Positions 40,892 through 53,500 of a stretch of 64,000 nucleotides of DNA are shown here, one piece after another. The notes beneath the pieces were generated by a model that was not told where the DNA came from, made no database searches, and saw only the letters and a list, made by a program, of their open reading frames with translations. Position 1 is the first letter of the stretch, and each line of letters begins with the position of its first letter. This DNA comes from Closterium sp. NIES-65 (taxonomy: Eukaryota; Streptophyta; Zygnematophyceae; Desmidiales; Closteriaceae). A program made the translations under genes and the position numbers. The DNA lies in the NCBI GenBank assembly GCA_948144175.1, contig CANXME010002128.1, positions 186,001 to 250,000 on the forward strand. The letters run 5' to 3'.

Positions 40892-42557
40892 TCACAGATT
40901 CCGAATTTATTAGCTAGCAACCGAGACTAGATGAAAGAATCGGATGGTGTCAGTAGCGGTAGGTGGTAACGATTCGCAAGTGTGCAGATAACATAGGCAG
41001 AATGCTTAGTGGGCTAAGCGCAAAAGCCGTAAGAGAGTCTGTACTTCAGACGTCTGCACATTGGTCTTCGAACACCGCCTACAACTTGCGTTTACATATA
41101 TCTGCGCCTACAACTTGCGTATACAGGGTCGCCTGACTGTCCCGTACCGTATAGCTCTGTCTCCCTTTGTTCTACCGCTTTAATTCTCTACAACGAAACA
41201 ACAAAAATAAGTTCCTACCATTATACGGATATAATCATCTATGGAACCCTTATGCTTGTACATAACTTTCGTGGGTTCGACGATATTATGGATTGGGAGC
41301 GAATACTTTTACCGATAAAAAAAGCCTAACGTCGAAGATGTCCGGCTACAAGAGCGGGCGACCTACGATAATTGTTCCGGGCGAATACAAACAGTTCTAC
41401 CGACAAAATATTCTACCACACACATCTGCGCCTACGTAAGCGACCTAACAAGTGCGACTGCAGTTATCCTAACCGGGCTGACCCAAAATAAAAAAACCCA
41501 CTCTATACGACCTACGTCACTACGTCGAGGACGCCAATGTTCTGCCAGTGGGCCAAGCAGGCTTAAAAGACTACGCTGGTGGACTAACAGGTGCTGGATG
41601 AAAAGATCTCAAAGAGCTTGCGGAGCATGAAATGCAAATGAAAAGGAGCAAATGAGCACGAAAACATCCATTCATACCCGTCCACCACACACAGAAGCCC
41701 GTGTCCAGATCTGGTCATCCAACCCTGGGCTGGATGATTCTCCCGCCAAAAAAAAAAAAAAAAAAAACTGGGAGAAAGTTCCCTACTCGACGCTTATGGG
41801 CTCTTGCAGCCTTGGGACTCTGACAACAACTGTTGCCATGGCCACGTGTGCAAAACACCTACACTTGGTAAACAATGACTATAAAACACAATGAGCAAAC
41901 GTAGGATGCTACACTTGTACTCATGTTATTCATAAAACACATAAGATCAATGGTATAAAGGAACACACCTGCTGCAGCTTTAAGGTGGCAGCCAAAAAAA
42001 AAACCGAGTTAAAGCATATAACGACGCAGAGAAGACCAGTTGGTCGCAACCGGCCATGCGACCGGCGGTCGTCACTTGTCGGCCAAAGAGTTACGATGGT
42101 GAAAAATGTCATTCACGACAAACATCACTGGCACAAAGGGTCACGGGCAGGTTGGTCGGAACACATTTTTCACGGTCAGGTGGGCGCGGAATTGTGAGCG
42201 GCTGGCCTTGTCGTATGCGGCGGAGCCTAGCGCCCAAGCCCTTCGGAATCCGGAGCACACGGATCCAAGGCCTCGGATCATGGGGCAAACGCACTTGGAA
42301 CTCCGCCACAACGTTATCAGAGTCCCATGGATCTATGAAAGCCCCCGCGGGTGCCCGCCCCCCCCCCCCCCCCCCCCCCCCCTCCTCCAGGACGAGCCAG
42401 GATGAGAATCTGATTTTTTACAGCCAAAATTCTCGGCGAACTAGCTTTTGCTCGAACGAACCAGGACGAGCTTTCATATATTGGTGAGTAACGCCGTCCT
42501 TCAGGATGAATGGGTTAATACCTTTACTCATGGGAGACAATGTGCCGCGATCTGCTC
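40892..42557. other. Spacer without supported genes
   Basis: This is moderately AT-rich unique sequence with an A20 run near 41749-41767 and a C22 run near 42359-42381. Open frames are short and lack recognisable domains. It would include any upstream promoter of the Crypton-like gene (start at 40891) and the unrecognised left junction of the truncated copia copy. Confidence 0.5.
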
Positions 42558-43847
42558 GTGTGCACGGACGGGCCGTCACCTGGCCACGTTCACCCGTCGG
42601 CCGGGGTCGAGCCTGTACACACTCACTACTGAGCCTACTCAGGTCGTTGCGTCTGCATCCACGTCAGATCAGCTAGCAGCCTCCTGCTCGTGTCGCGCCC
42701 TGTCGCACCAGACTCTCCTTTGGCACCACCGCCTTGGTCACCCCTCTCTGCCACGCCTCCGTGGCATGCACTCTCGCCTTCTTGTCTCTGGTCTTCCCAG
42801 GTCTCTGCCTCCCCTCCCACCCTCGCTTGCCCCTCCCTGCCTTCCGTGTGTCGAGGGGCGGCAGAGCGCCGCTCCTCACTCCTCCTCGTTTCCCCCAACG
42901 ACTGCTCCCCTGCAGACTCTCCACTTGGACGTGTAGGGCCCAGCCCGCGTCCAGGGACAGGGCCACGAGCGATACTTTCTACTGGTTGTTGACGACTACT
43001 CGCGTTACACCACGGTCTTCCCCCTGCGCAGCAAGGGTGAGGTCCCTGATGTATTGATCCCTTGGATCCGTGCTGTCCGTCTCCAGCCCCGCGAGCGGTT
43101 TGACACGGACCTTCCGGTCTTGCGTCTACACTCTGACAGAGGTGGTGCGTTTTCCTCCGACCTCTTGCGGGACTTTTGTCGTGGGGAGGGCATCACCCAA
43201 ACATTCACGCTTCCGGCCTCTCCGCAGCAGAATGGGGCTGCTGAGCGCTACATTGGCTTATTCATGAAGGTCGCTCGTACCTCCATGATCCATGCGGCTG
43301 CCCCCCAGTTTCTGTGGTTGTTTGCGGTCTGGTACGCTGCGCATCAGCTCAATCTCTGACCCCGTATCTCCTTGTCGGAGACCTCGCCGACACTGCGTTG
43401 GACGGGAGAGGTTGGCGATGCGTCAGTGTTCCGGGTCTGGGGATCTCATGCTTTGTTTGCAATAACTCCGCGGACAAGCTCTCCGCCCGCGCCGTTCCCT
43501 GTGTCTTCCTTGGTTTTCCCCCTAACGCGCCTGGCTGGCATTTTTACCACCCCACCTCGCGCCGTGTTCTGTCCTCTTAGGACGTCATGTTTGACGAGTC
43601 GGTTCCCTTTTACTGTCTCTTCCCCTACCGCAATGCCCCTCCCCCTCCCCCACCGCTCTTCCTTGCTCCAGGTCCCCCTCGGGTAGACCCTCTCCCCCCT
43701 CAGGGTCCTGCTCCTTCAGTTGTGTCTCAGGTAGACCCACTCCCCTAAGTTGAGCGTGTCGAGGTCACTGATGACTCTGGTGCTGCTGGGAGTGCTGAGC
43801 CTGCGGGTGCTGAGCCTGAGCGTGAGGAGCCTGGGGGTGCCGAGCCT

Positions 43848-45120
43848 GTGCGCGAGGAGCCTGGGGGTGCTGAGCCTGCGGTTGCGGAGCCTGACCGTGA
43901 GGAGCTTGGAGGTGCTGAGCCTGCGAGTGCGGAGCCCAGGGGTGCTGCGTCTGAGCGTGCGGAGCCTGGGGGTGCTGAGTCTGGGGGTGCTGAGCCTAGG
44001 GGTCGTGCGTCTACACTACGAGAGCCTCTCTCATTGCAGCAGTTGTGCGAGTGGTACGCTCGGTGCTGTAGCCTTCGGAGTGGTGCTGCTGGAGCTAGAG
44101 GCCCTGGAGCTGCTGGTCCTAGAGGTGCTAGAGGTACTGCTCGTAATGGAGGTACTGGAGGTGGTGGAGTTACTAGTCCTGGAGGTCCCACTTGTGCCTC
44201 ACCCCAGCGGCCTCGCCGGCGGGAGCCTCTCTCACCACAGCAGTTGCACGAGTGGTACGCTCGGCGTTGTAGCCTTCAGAGTGGCACTGCTGGAGCTGGA
44301 GGCCCTGGAGCTGCTAGTGTTGGAGGTGCTGGTGGTGATGGCACTGCTGGTCCTGGGGGTGCTCGTGCTGGTGGCACTGGAGCTGCCGGAGCTGGTGGTT
44401 CTGCTAGTGCTGGAGGTGCTGGAGGTAGTGGAGTTTCTGGAGATGCTGGAGCTCGTGGTGGTGGTGCTGGTCGAGGTGCTGGAGCTGCTAGTCCTGGAGG
44501 TGCTCGTACTGGAGGTACTGGAGCTGCTGGAGCTGGTGGTGTTGTTGCTGCTGCTGGAGGTGCTGGAGCTACTGGTATCAAAGGTGCTCATCCTGGAGGC
44601 ATTGGAGCTGCTGGAGCTGGTGGTGCTGGTGGAGCTAGCGCTGCTAGTCCTGGCGGTGCTCGTCCTGGAGGGTCTGAAGGTGCTCTCTCGCCGCAGCACC
44701 TACGCGAGTGGTACACTCAGCACCGCCGCCTTCAGAGTGGTGCTGATGGGAATGAGGCGCTTTGGCTGGAGGCGCGGGAGCTCGAGGTACTGGAGCGGCC
44801 GGAGCTGGTGGTGCTGCGGACTCTGGAGCTGGAGGCCCTAGAGCTGTGGGCGCTGGAGCTGGTGACCCGGAAGCTGGAGGTGCTGGAGAAGGAGTTTCTG
44901 GAGCTGCTGGAGACCCTGGAGATGCTGGTACTAGTACTGAATATGCTGGTCCTGGAGGAGCTAGTACTGGTAGTGCTGCACCGCCGCGTCTGTTCTTCGT
45001 TCCACCGTCACCGTCGTCTCTGCCGCCGCCTGACTCGGTGCTTCGCCAGGTTCTTAGCCTCCCGTCTTCTACTGGTCTCAATTACAGTTAGGCTCCCTAC
45101 TGCCTGCTCCCTCTCCTTAC
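43848..45120 (+). pseudogene. Integrase-RT linker of decayed copia copy, expanded Gly/Ala repeats with QLxEWY modules
   Basis: The open stretch encodes Gly-Ala-Glu-Pro repeats separated by three modules: PLSLQQLCEWYARCC, PLSPQQLHEWYARRC and ALSPQHLREWYTQHR. Element B has one such module here (PLSPQELREWFAGRW) and a related one in Gag (VPAPQQLREWYVQR). The linker is longer in this copy than in B, so repeat expansion continued or preceded decay. Confidence 0.7.
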
Positions 45121-45885
45121 ACTGAGAAGACATGAGGTCTTAATGAGCGTCGTGAGCCTGCGTCTCGTCCTGCCTTGCCTGTTCGCGCTGGTTGCACTGG
45201 TCAACGTGTTCCTCGTGAGCGTCCTCCTCCTGTCCCCAGCACGCACACTATGGCACTTCGTCCTTCCTCTGTTCCACATCGTGTTCCTCTACCGTCTCCT
45301 CCTGCGTCCTCTCTTCCGCACGTTCCGGACCCTGAATCTGACCAGGTTTGTGCTGCCCGTCCTACTGTCACGCATCTCTTAGCAACTGCTATCACTGACC
45401 CTTCGTTTGAATCTGCTGCTGCGTCTGCCTTAGTCGCTGAGCTTGTTGACATTGCTGCTGCTTGTCGTCTCGACTACGCCGCTAGTCTTGTTGCTGAGTC
45501 TGAGTCTGTCTATCCTCCGTCCGTCAGGGGTGAGTGTGCTCTTGGCTTGGACGTCCTTGAGGACAGGCAGGAGGACTTTGAGTGTCTTGCAGCCACTGCA
45601 CCTCATCTCGTGGCCATGCTGCTTACCCCTGAGGGAGACCTGGATGCACCAGACATCCCGACCCTGCGCTCTTACGCTGAGGCGATCGCGGGTCAGTACT
45701 CCTCTTAGTGGCAGACAGCCATGGATGCAGAGATGTCATCCTGGAAGTCCACAGGCACCTACGTCGATGCAGTTCCCCCTCCTGGGGCGAACATAGTCGA
45801 TGGCATGTGGATTTTCAGGGTGAAGCGGCCGCCGGGTTCTCCGCCTATCTTCAAGGATCGTTATGTTGCATGAGGCTTCAGTCAG

Positions 45886-46762
45886 CGAACCAGATTCGAG
45901 CATGTATCCACCTCGGATTCTGCTCGCATGAAGCTGCGTACCTGGAAGCAGGTGACATCGGTCCAAGACTACACGGCAACGTTCTGCAATTTGGCCGACC
46001 AAGTGAAAGACATGAGCAAGGCACAGCGGCTCGATCAATATATCGCAAGCCTCAAATACGAAGTACAGTACGAGGTGCGACGAACGAGGCCACGCGGCTT
46101 CCTCGATGCCGTCCAAATGGCCAAATCAACGGACGCGCTGATGTAGTGAGCGAGAATGAGTTCCTGGGAGGGCACTCAATTTCGTGGACCACCTCGCCAG
46201 CCCACAATCAACAGTGTGGATGCGCCAAGACGTGGACCTAACACGTGCTTCAACTGCAACCAACCGGGCCACTAGAAGGACTGCCCGAAGCTGAAACAGG
46301 GAAACAGGAACGACAGAGAGGGGTCGGGAAAAGAGACGAGTCAGTAGTAGTCGGGCCACCTACTGACGAGACCCCGTCGCCCGGCAATCACCATCCACAC
46401 CGAGCAGTGGTACCGATACGGGCTATCGACCGCAACCGGACGAATAAAGTGGATGAACACGTAGATCACCCTGTGCTGGTCGTGGGGAGGGTTAACGGAT
46501 ATAAAATTAAACTTTTCGTTGAAGGTGGGGCGAGCCACAATCTCGTCAACCAGGCAACGACCAAAAAAATCGGAGTGAAGCTAGACATGTGTCTGCCCGA
46601 GATTGACACACGACTAGTGGACAGGACACTGCTGGCAATAAGGGACGAGGTGCGACAAATTTGGATAAAGTGTGGCGACGATTTCGGGTTTTCAGTGAAG
46701 ATGCTGGCGACGACCTTGGACGGTGGCGATGTGCTGCTGGATGGGATTGGCTACAGCTGTTA
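45886..46762 (+). mobile_element. Ty3/gypsy gag-protease fragment embedded in the decayed copia copy
   Basis: Between copia RT motifs GFSQR (left) and FFQTLSP (right), adjacent codons in element B, lies about 875 bp of different origin. It encodes a gypsy Gag segment (KQVTSVQDYTATFCNLADQV, then MSKAQRLDQYIASLKYEVQ), a CCHC knuckle CFNCNQPGH followed by a TAG (46273-46275), and a retropepsin-like part (VGRVNGYKIKLFVEGGASHN) where the usual Asp of D-S/T-G is Glu. No LTR and no clear target duplication is seen. It is a dead fragment that may have been fused by template switching during reverse transcription or by repair. Confidence 0.7.
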
Positions 46763-46764
46763 GT

Positions 46765-48085
46765 GACTTCTTCCAGACCCTCTCCCCTACCCGGAAGATG
46801 ACCACTCTTCGGGTGCTGCTGCACGTTGCCGCTCAGTGTGACTACGAACTTCACTCTCTTGACTTCACCACTGCTTTCCAACAGGGCAGCCTGCACGAGG
46901 AGATCTGGTTGCGCCGTCCACTTGGCTTTACTGGGTCGTTTCCTGTAGGTACCCAGTGGAGCCTCCGGCGGCCAGTCTACAGTCTCCGCCAGGCGCCTCG
47001 TGAGTGGAACGACACACTAAGGACGACACTTCTAGCTCTTGGGTTTGCTCCTTTGACTGTAGACCCGTCGCTGTTTCTGCGCACCGACACTTCGCTGCTG
47101 CCGTTCTACATCCTCTTGTACGACAACTTGGTTTTTGCCACTACTGACATTGAGGCACTCGCCCTTGTGAAGTCGGAACTGCAGAAGACACACACATGCA
47201 CAGACCTGGGTGAGCTGCGCAGCTATCTTGGCTTGCAGTTCACCCGGGACAGAGCACGACGCACCATCACCTTGACTCAGTCACGCATGGTGCAGCAGGT
47301 CCTTCTGCGCTTCGGCTTCACTTGGTCCTCGCCATAGTCCACTCCTCTGGATACCGGTCACTCACTCTCAGCTCCATCTTCGGACGAGTCCGTAGAGCCG
47401 AGTGGCCCGTACCCAGAGCTAGTGGGCTGCCTCATGTACCTGATGACCTCCACTCGTCCTGACCTCTTGGCCTTCTTGCACACTACGTGGCTCCTGGTAG
47501 GCATCGAAAGGTGCACTAGGATGCTGCGAAGAGGGTAATGCGTTACTTGTGCAGTACATCGGGCATGGGGCTCGTGCTTGGAGGGCGGGGTCCAATTGTC
47601 CTCACTAGACACTCAGACGCTTCGTGGGTTGACGACCTGACTACGCAACAGTCGTCTCAGGGTTACTCGTTCAGCCTTGGCTCCGGATCTGTCTCTTGGC
47701 GGTCTACCCGCTCGTCTTATGTTCTGAGCTCCAGTTGTGAGGCTGAGATCTACGCGACAGCCATGGCTGCACAAGAGGTACGCTGGCTCACCTACTTGCT
47801 AGCCGACTTGGGAGAGCGGCCTCGTTCTCCTCCAGTTCTGTACGTAGACAACAAGGCTGCAATTGCCTTGTGTCAGGAGCACAGACTGGAGCACAGAACG
47901 AAGCACATCGCTCTGTGTTAGTTCCTTGCTCGAGAGTTGCAGCAGCGTGGTCAACTTCGTCTTGCTTATGTGACCACTTGGGCCAACACTGCTGATATAT
48001 TCACCAAGGCACTTCAGCCTTGTGATCATCAGTGCTTCTGTACTGTGTTGGGCCTTGTGCCTGTTTTGCCTCACTTGCTCACTGC
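46765..48085 (+). pseudogene. RT-RNase H remnant of the decayed copia copy
   Basis: Copia RT resumes with FFQTLSPTRKMTTLRVLLHV and continues through DTSLLPFYILLYDNLVFA, where element B has VYVDDLVFA; one Val/Asp pair is lost, destroying the active site. RNase H follows with DNKAAIALCQ and ends ADIFTKAL. Stops lie at 47335-47337 and near 47920, plus frameshifts. The non-coding tail is homologous to that of element B. Confidence 0.85.
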
Positions 48086-48312
48086 TTGACTTTGCTTGTA
48101 CTATGACCTATATATACCTGCATGCTTACTCTTGCTAGGTAGTGATCATTGTACTGTTTGCTGTCTTTTATATAAGTGCATGTAGACTGGCCTTGTGGCC
48201 ATTTGCTTGTGCTGAGAGTGTGCGGTGACTTCGTGATCCACCTTGAGCTTGCTTTGCTTTTCGTGACTGGTCTTGTGACCCCTTGTTCTCCCCCACTTTG
48301 CCTATGGGGGTG

Positions 48313-48444
48313 TGTCAAATTATATTGCTACTTGTCTTGTATAGGCTGTAGTGGAGTAGCCTATATGGGGTACAACCCAATTAGGGTGATACTTGTACTC
48401 AGTTTGATGTCAATGCAATCATTCCTGCTCAATAGTTTCTGACA
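48313..48444 (+). repeat. 3' LTR of the decayed copia copy (132 bp)
   Basis: TGTCAAATTA ... GTTTCTGACA has the same length and TG...CA ends as the element B LTR and shares GGGGTACAACCCAATTAGGG, but is substantially diverged elsewhere. It is preceded by the shared tail CCCACTTTGCCTATGGGGGT. Confidence 0.88.
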
Positions 48445-49397
48445 TCCTTCAGCTGCCCGGCCGAAAGTATGTTCGCAACACGGCAGGAGCCGGAGGTGAG
48501 GGTGGAGTAGGTGGCGCAAGTGGGGCCGGTGGCGCAGGCGGGGCTGGCGGAGCAGGAGGATTTGGAGGCGCAGGATGCGAGGAGCGGTGCCAAGGGTCAT
48601 CATGGGTGCCACGACAAATACCAGGCTTAGGGGGCCTCAGGCAGTCCCGCCATGGCGTGAGCTCTATCGAGGGCTTACGGAGGGAAAGAACGAACGCATT
48701 CTTGGAATGAAAGACGGTTATGAGGCCCCCTTCAAGACCCCTGTCAAGAAGGCGGCCTGGGTTCCTCTTCCAGCCCCTGTGGACCGTCCACAGAGTACCC
48801 GCAGAGGATCCAGGTGCCACTGCGAAGGGGCTAGGAAGGCAATTTTGCTGCATTCCCTCCCTTTTGGACTGCCATTGTTCAAACCCTGCCTTGTTGGCAT
48901 GGGCTCAAACAACATGGCCTGCCCCCCCACCGCACACCTCAATTCTCCGCCCGCTGGCATCACCATGATCCGATTGGACCGAATTTGGCCACACAAGATG
49001 CGGTGGCGCATGAATCTTGCCCCGTGGGCGTTTTCTCGAACTTTCGCCATTGACCCTCTTTGGTTCTCTTCGCTATCGTTTCCGGCATCACGAGCTCTAC
49101 ATTTTTATGTCCTCAACACCAATTTTCTAGAAGGTCATTTATTTCCCCCATGGGGTTATAAAATCTGCCACATTATAAGCCCACCCAGCATTTTTCCCTG
49201 CTTTATTACACCCCCACCTGGGGGTATATCCGGGACATGACGGTACATGCACCCAGGCCAGAACAAGCGACTAGGTAACTTCCCACCCAGACAAAAACTA
49301 CTACCGTAGCAATTAGGGGTTTCTCTCTAGGGGAATACAGAAAACTGGGAAAGAGAATGCATAGCATGCATATGCAAGCAGATGAATTCGCATCAGA
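48445..49397. other. Spacer between decayed copia copy and LRR gene
   Basis: A short GGCGCAGGCGGGGCTGGC-type Gly/Ala-coding stretch (48470-48590) is followed by unique sequence without a supported gene. The region should include the 3' UTR and polyadenylation signal of the LRR gene, whose stop codon is at 49398-49400; I could not identify the site with confidence. Confidence 0.5.
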
Positions 49398-49576
49398 TCA
49401 GATGCACTTGTAGCCCTTGCAGCTGCGGACGAAGGGAATGCAGATGCGGCCCGGGCAGGACTTGTGTGAGCAGGCACGACGCTTCTTCCGACACAGGTTG
49501 GGGTTGGGGCCTGTTGGCAAGGCAGAGGAGGGGAAGAGGATGTGGGTGTGATGCAATGTGTGTGGAGCTGGCTGTC

Positions 49577-49607
<31 letters not shown>

Positions 49608-50480
49608 GCGGGTGTGTGTGTGTGTGTGTGTGTGTAGCTCTTGTGGTTGTAGTACACACAAGTCACGCCCATGCACAGCCAGTACACTGCACCCCATGAC
49701 AGCCTTGACATGCTTGCACGCTCATCCCATGACAGCCTTGACATGCTTGCACGCTCACCCCATGACAGCCTTGACATGCTTGCACGCTCACCCCATGCTA
49801 GCACCCGCATGAGCACGTGCACGGACAAGCACACACATACACAGGCGAGCCTGTTTGTGCGAGGCAGAGCATGGAAGAGGGGACAGGCGGGTGCAGTGGA
49901 CTGCTGTGTACTTGCGTTCATGCTTCATGGATCCTACCCTGCACTCACCCTCCATGCCCTCTCCTCCACACTCGCTCATTCTCTGAAACACTCTCACATC
50001 CCCACATTCCGGCTATTCTTCCTCCTCACCTCCTTTCCGGTGCTCCTCCCCCATGCTTCCCCTGTGCCCTCCTCCTCACTCTCCCAAACAAACGGTTGAC
50101 ATTGTAACGAGATGACACTTGAGTGCAATATCAAAACTCTCTATGATCAAGAATGCACAGCAGTGATTCCTCTCACCCTCTCAACTGCACCGTTGACATC
50201 ACAAGAAGGTGATATATGAGTGCAACATCATAACTCAGAGCTTCACATTACCCTCCTCCTCACCCTTGCGGAAGCATGTGTCGCAGAAGTCAGTGCAGGC
50301 GCGGCAGAAGGCTGTGCCAGAGTACTGCTCCACCTCGCACTTGCCGTCGTAACCACATGGCGTTGCCTCGTAGTTGACATAGCTGTGTGAGAACAGCCAG
50401 GGAAGAGCGAGCAGGAGGAGGAAAAAGGAACGGTGGGGGGTTAGGGGGAAAGACAGTGACGCGAGGTTTGGGGCTATGAG

Positions 50481-50524
<44 letters not shown>

Positions 50525-53500
50525 TTTTTTTTTCTCGAAATCAAAAAAATGAAAAGGCAAGGAGGGGTAAAGCAGTGGAAGGATGCCCAAGAGGAGCAGC
50601 AGCGGAAGTTCGGTGCAGTTAGGCAGTGAGGGAAAAAGGGCAAGCACAAGAGGAGGACTTTCAATGTCGGGCCCTATCGAGGACTAGAGGCCAGGTGTGC
50701 AAACGAGATGTGGAAAAGAGGGTTGGAGAGGAAGGGGAGGAAGAGAGGGGCGGCTGACAGGTACTGCAGATTGAGCATGGCGCCCATGGAGGCCGGGATG
50801 GAGCCCGTGAGTGTTGGTACTTGCAGGTCACTGGGTGAGGGTTGACCAGGGATCGTGGCATGCACAGTGTGTGTGATAATGCATGATAGCATTGTGGCAT
50901 GGTGGCATGGTGGCATGGTGGCTTGGTGGGATGGTGGCTTGGTGGCATGGTGGCTTGGTGGCATAGTGGCATTGTGGCATAGTGGCATTGTGGCATGGTG
51001 ACTTGGTGGAGCAATGACGCAACAGACAATGAGAGGATGGTGGCTTTTACAGGGGAGATGGAGGTGGGATTAGCACGAGAAGAGGACGACACAAGAGGCA
51101 TGAACGAGAGCGTTATGATGGCAAAGGGTGAGAGGCATGAACACGAATTATGATGAGAATAAGGGGTCAACAACAGGGTTGGTAGGACTGGCTTCGATGC
51201 TCAATTGAAGTCGCTCGTGGGAATTCTCAAAACCAGAAAAGAAAGAAAGATGCATGTGGAGTTTTGAGATGCAAAGCAGCGAGCACATGCTACACGTGCA
51301 CCTTGTTCCCGGCACACATAGAAGGTCCCACTAGAATGGTTCAGAGTCAAGATTACAGGCGAGACAGGCGTCGCATTTTGGTGATGGCAGTGGGGATAGT
51401 GCCGTCCAGCAATGTGTAGCCCAGGTCGCTGGAGGATCCGAGATTTGTGGGTGAGGGAGAGAGGAAAGGGGAATAAGGCCAAGTAAACATTTGGTGCATT
51501 GCAACCACCGGAAGATTCAACACAGGGGCAAGGGTAATCAGTACGTAGCATTGGCACCACACAGCATGAGGGTATGGAGAGTACCCGTGTATTGCCTGTG
51601 AGGCTCTCACTCAACATGAGCAAAGTGTAAGACCGCACTCTTGTCTCGAGTGAGACGCGCAGCGGCATGAGCGAGTGAGGTGAACAGGTGTGTGAGTAGG
51701 AGGGAAGCGTACAGGTAGGTGAGGGAAGCAAGAGAGCTGATGGAGGCAGGGATGCTGCCTGTGAAGTTATTGTTGCTCAGCTTCCTGTGAAGATGGTTGA
51801 GGTGGGGGAGAGGGGAGGAGATGGGAGGAAAAGGGAGGTGATATGGGAAGCCTCAACAGTCACCCTCCTTTGGAGATGGATGGTGGGGAAGAGGAGGAGG
51901 TGAGGTGGAAATTCGGGTGCGCATAGACAGACGCTAGCTGTGCATGTGGGTGCTTGTTGTGGGTATCCTGCAGAAGCATCAAGCCCTGTTGATTTCAGAA
52001 ATGGAGCAGCATGCCCATCCATTCTCAATCTCACATGCACACACGCAGCCCCAACAAGCTGCAAAACAAGTAGCCACGAGCTCAAACGTCGCACGCACTC
52101 ATGAGCTCACATGGACCTGGGTGCTCACATACACTCATGTGCTCCCATGCACTCGTGTGCTCCCATGCACTCGTGTGCTCACATGCACTCGTCGTGTGCT
52201 CACATGCACTCGTCGTGTGCTCACATGCACTCGTCGTGTGCTCACATGCACTCGTGTGCTCACATGCACTCGTCGTGTGCTCACATGCACTCGTGTGCTC
52301 ACATGCACTCGTGTGCTCACATGCACTCGTCGTGTGCTCACATGCACTCGTGTGCTCACATGCACTCGTCGTGTGCTCACATGCACTCGTGTGCTCACAT
52401 GCACTCGTCGTGTGCTCACATGCACTCGTCGTGTGCTCACATGCACTCGTGTGCTCACATGCACTCGTCGTGTGCTCACATGCACTCGTCGTGTGCTCAC
52501 ATGCACTCGTCGTGTGCTCACATGCACTCGTCGTGTGCTCACATGCACTCATGTGCTCACATGCACTCATATGCTCACATGTGCTCCACTCGTGTCATCC
52601 GGGTGAGGACAGTTGGAAAGTTCTCTGAGAACTTGTTCTTGCTCACATCCCTGGGCATGGCCGATAGAAAAGGATGAAGGAAATGGGGGGAATGGGAAAC
52701 AAAGGGAGAGCAAAAGAGATCGTGGGATGAGTGAGTTGAAGAGACGTGGACTCATAACCCGCACTGGGTTGCTCTTCCACGCAAATCCTTGTGGTAGTGA
52801 ATTTGGAACTAATAGAAGGGGCTCCCATGCTAGAATCCCCCAGCCTTGGAATAGATGCTGGTTTACTCTAAAGCACCTTACCGATCGATACTGCTTCCTT
52901 CTCTTTCCTTCTCATGTTCACACAACTGCATCTCTTCCAATTACCCTACTCATACACGAAGCAAAGGGTATCGTAGTGGGTGCAACTTGCACTAACTCGC
53001 CCAAGTCCGTCCATTTGTTTCATGACACACTAGATGGGCTCACGAGATTACTCAACAACCAGCTATCCTGCTGACCACTGCTCCCTTGCACACCCATGCT
53101 GCAAGCACACTTAAAGCAAGCGTGCACGACCACACTAGAGAGGTCGGTGGGCATGCCTGCACTGCACCGCCCACAGGTGACAGCTAGCGTGTCTCATGAC
53201 TGGTGTCTCCCTTCTTGCCGTCGTGTGCCGTAACCGTGGCATCAAGTACCGAAGCAAAGTAGAGCACGACTCACATGCGCTTCAACGCCTTCAGTCCACT
53301 CAAGCTTGTCGGGATAGGAGACTCCAATGCGTTGCCGTCTAGCATCCTGGCACAGGAAGCATGGCAGGCGGAAGGAACGAGAGAGCGGTTCAGTGACCAG
53401 GTGAAAGGGGCAACAGAGGCCACCAAGTGAGGGGAGGAAGTGGCAAAGGTAAGTGAGGGGACGCTGGCACGAGACAGTGTGGTGCACCTGGCTGCGCATC

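Larger units (their letters stand above)
42558..48444 (+). mobile_element. Decayed, 5'-truncated copia element (relative of B)
   Basis: Homology to element B starts in the protease-integrase spacer (GRHLATFTRRPGSSLYTLT at 42.56 kb, matching 33.67 kb in B) and runs colinearly through integrase, a repeat-rich linker, RT and RNase H to a 132-bp 3' LTR. The 5' LTR, leader and gag are missing. Lesions include TAG 42934-42936 (in LDVWGP), a stop at about 43358, TAG 43578-43580, TAG 45706-45708, TGA 45871-45873, TAG 47335-47337 and a stop near 47920, several frameshifts, and loss of one residue pair in the RT YVDD motif (LYDNLVF). A foreign gypsy fragment sits in RT. It is not autonomous. Confidence 0.9.

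Noticed and set aside
49690-52580. CRISPR-like arrays
   Set aside because: Repeats are directly tandem or have repeated, not unique, spacers, and the genome is eukaryotic.
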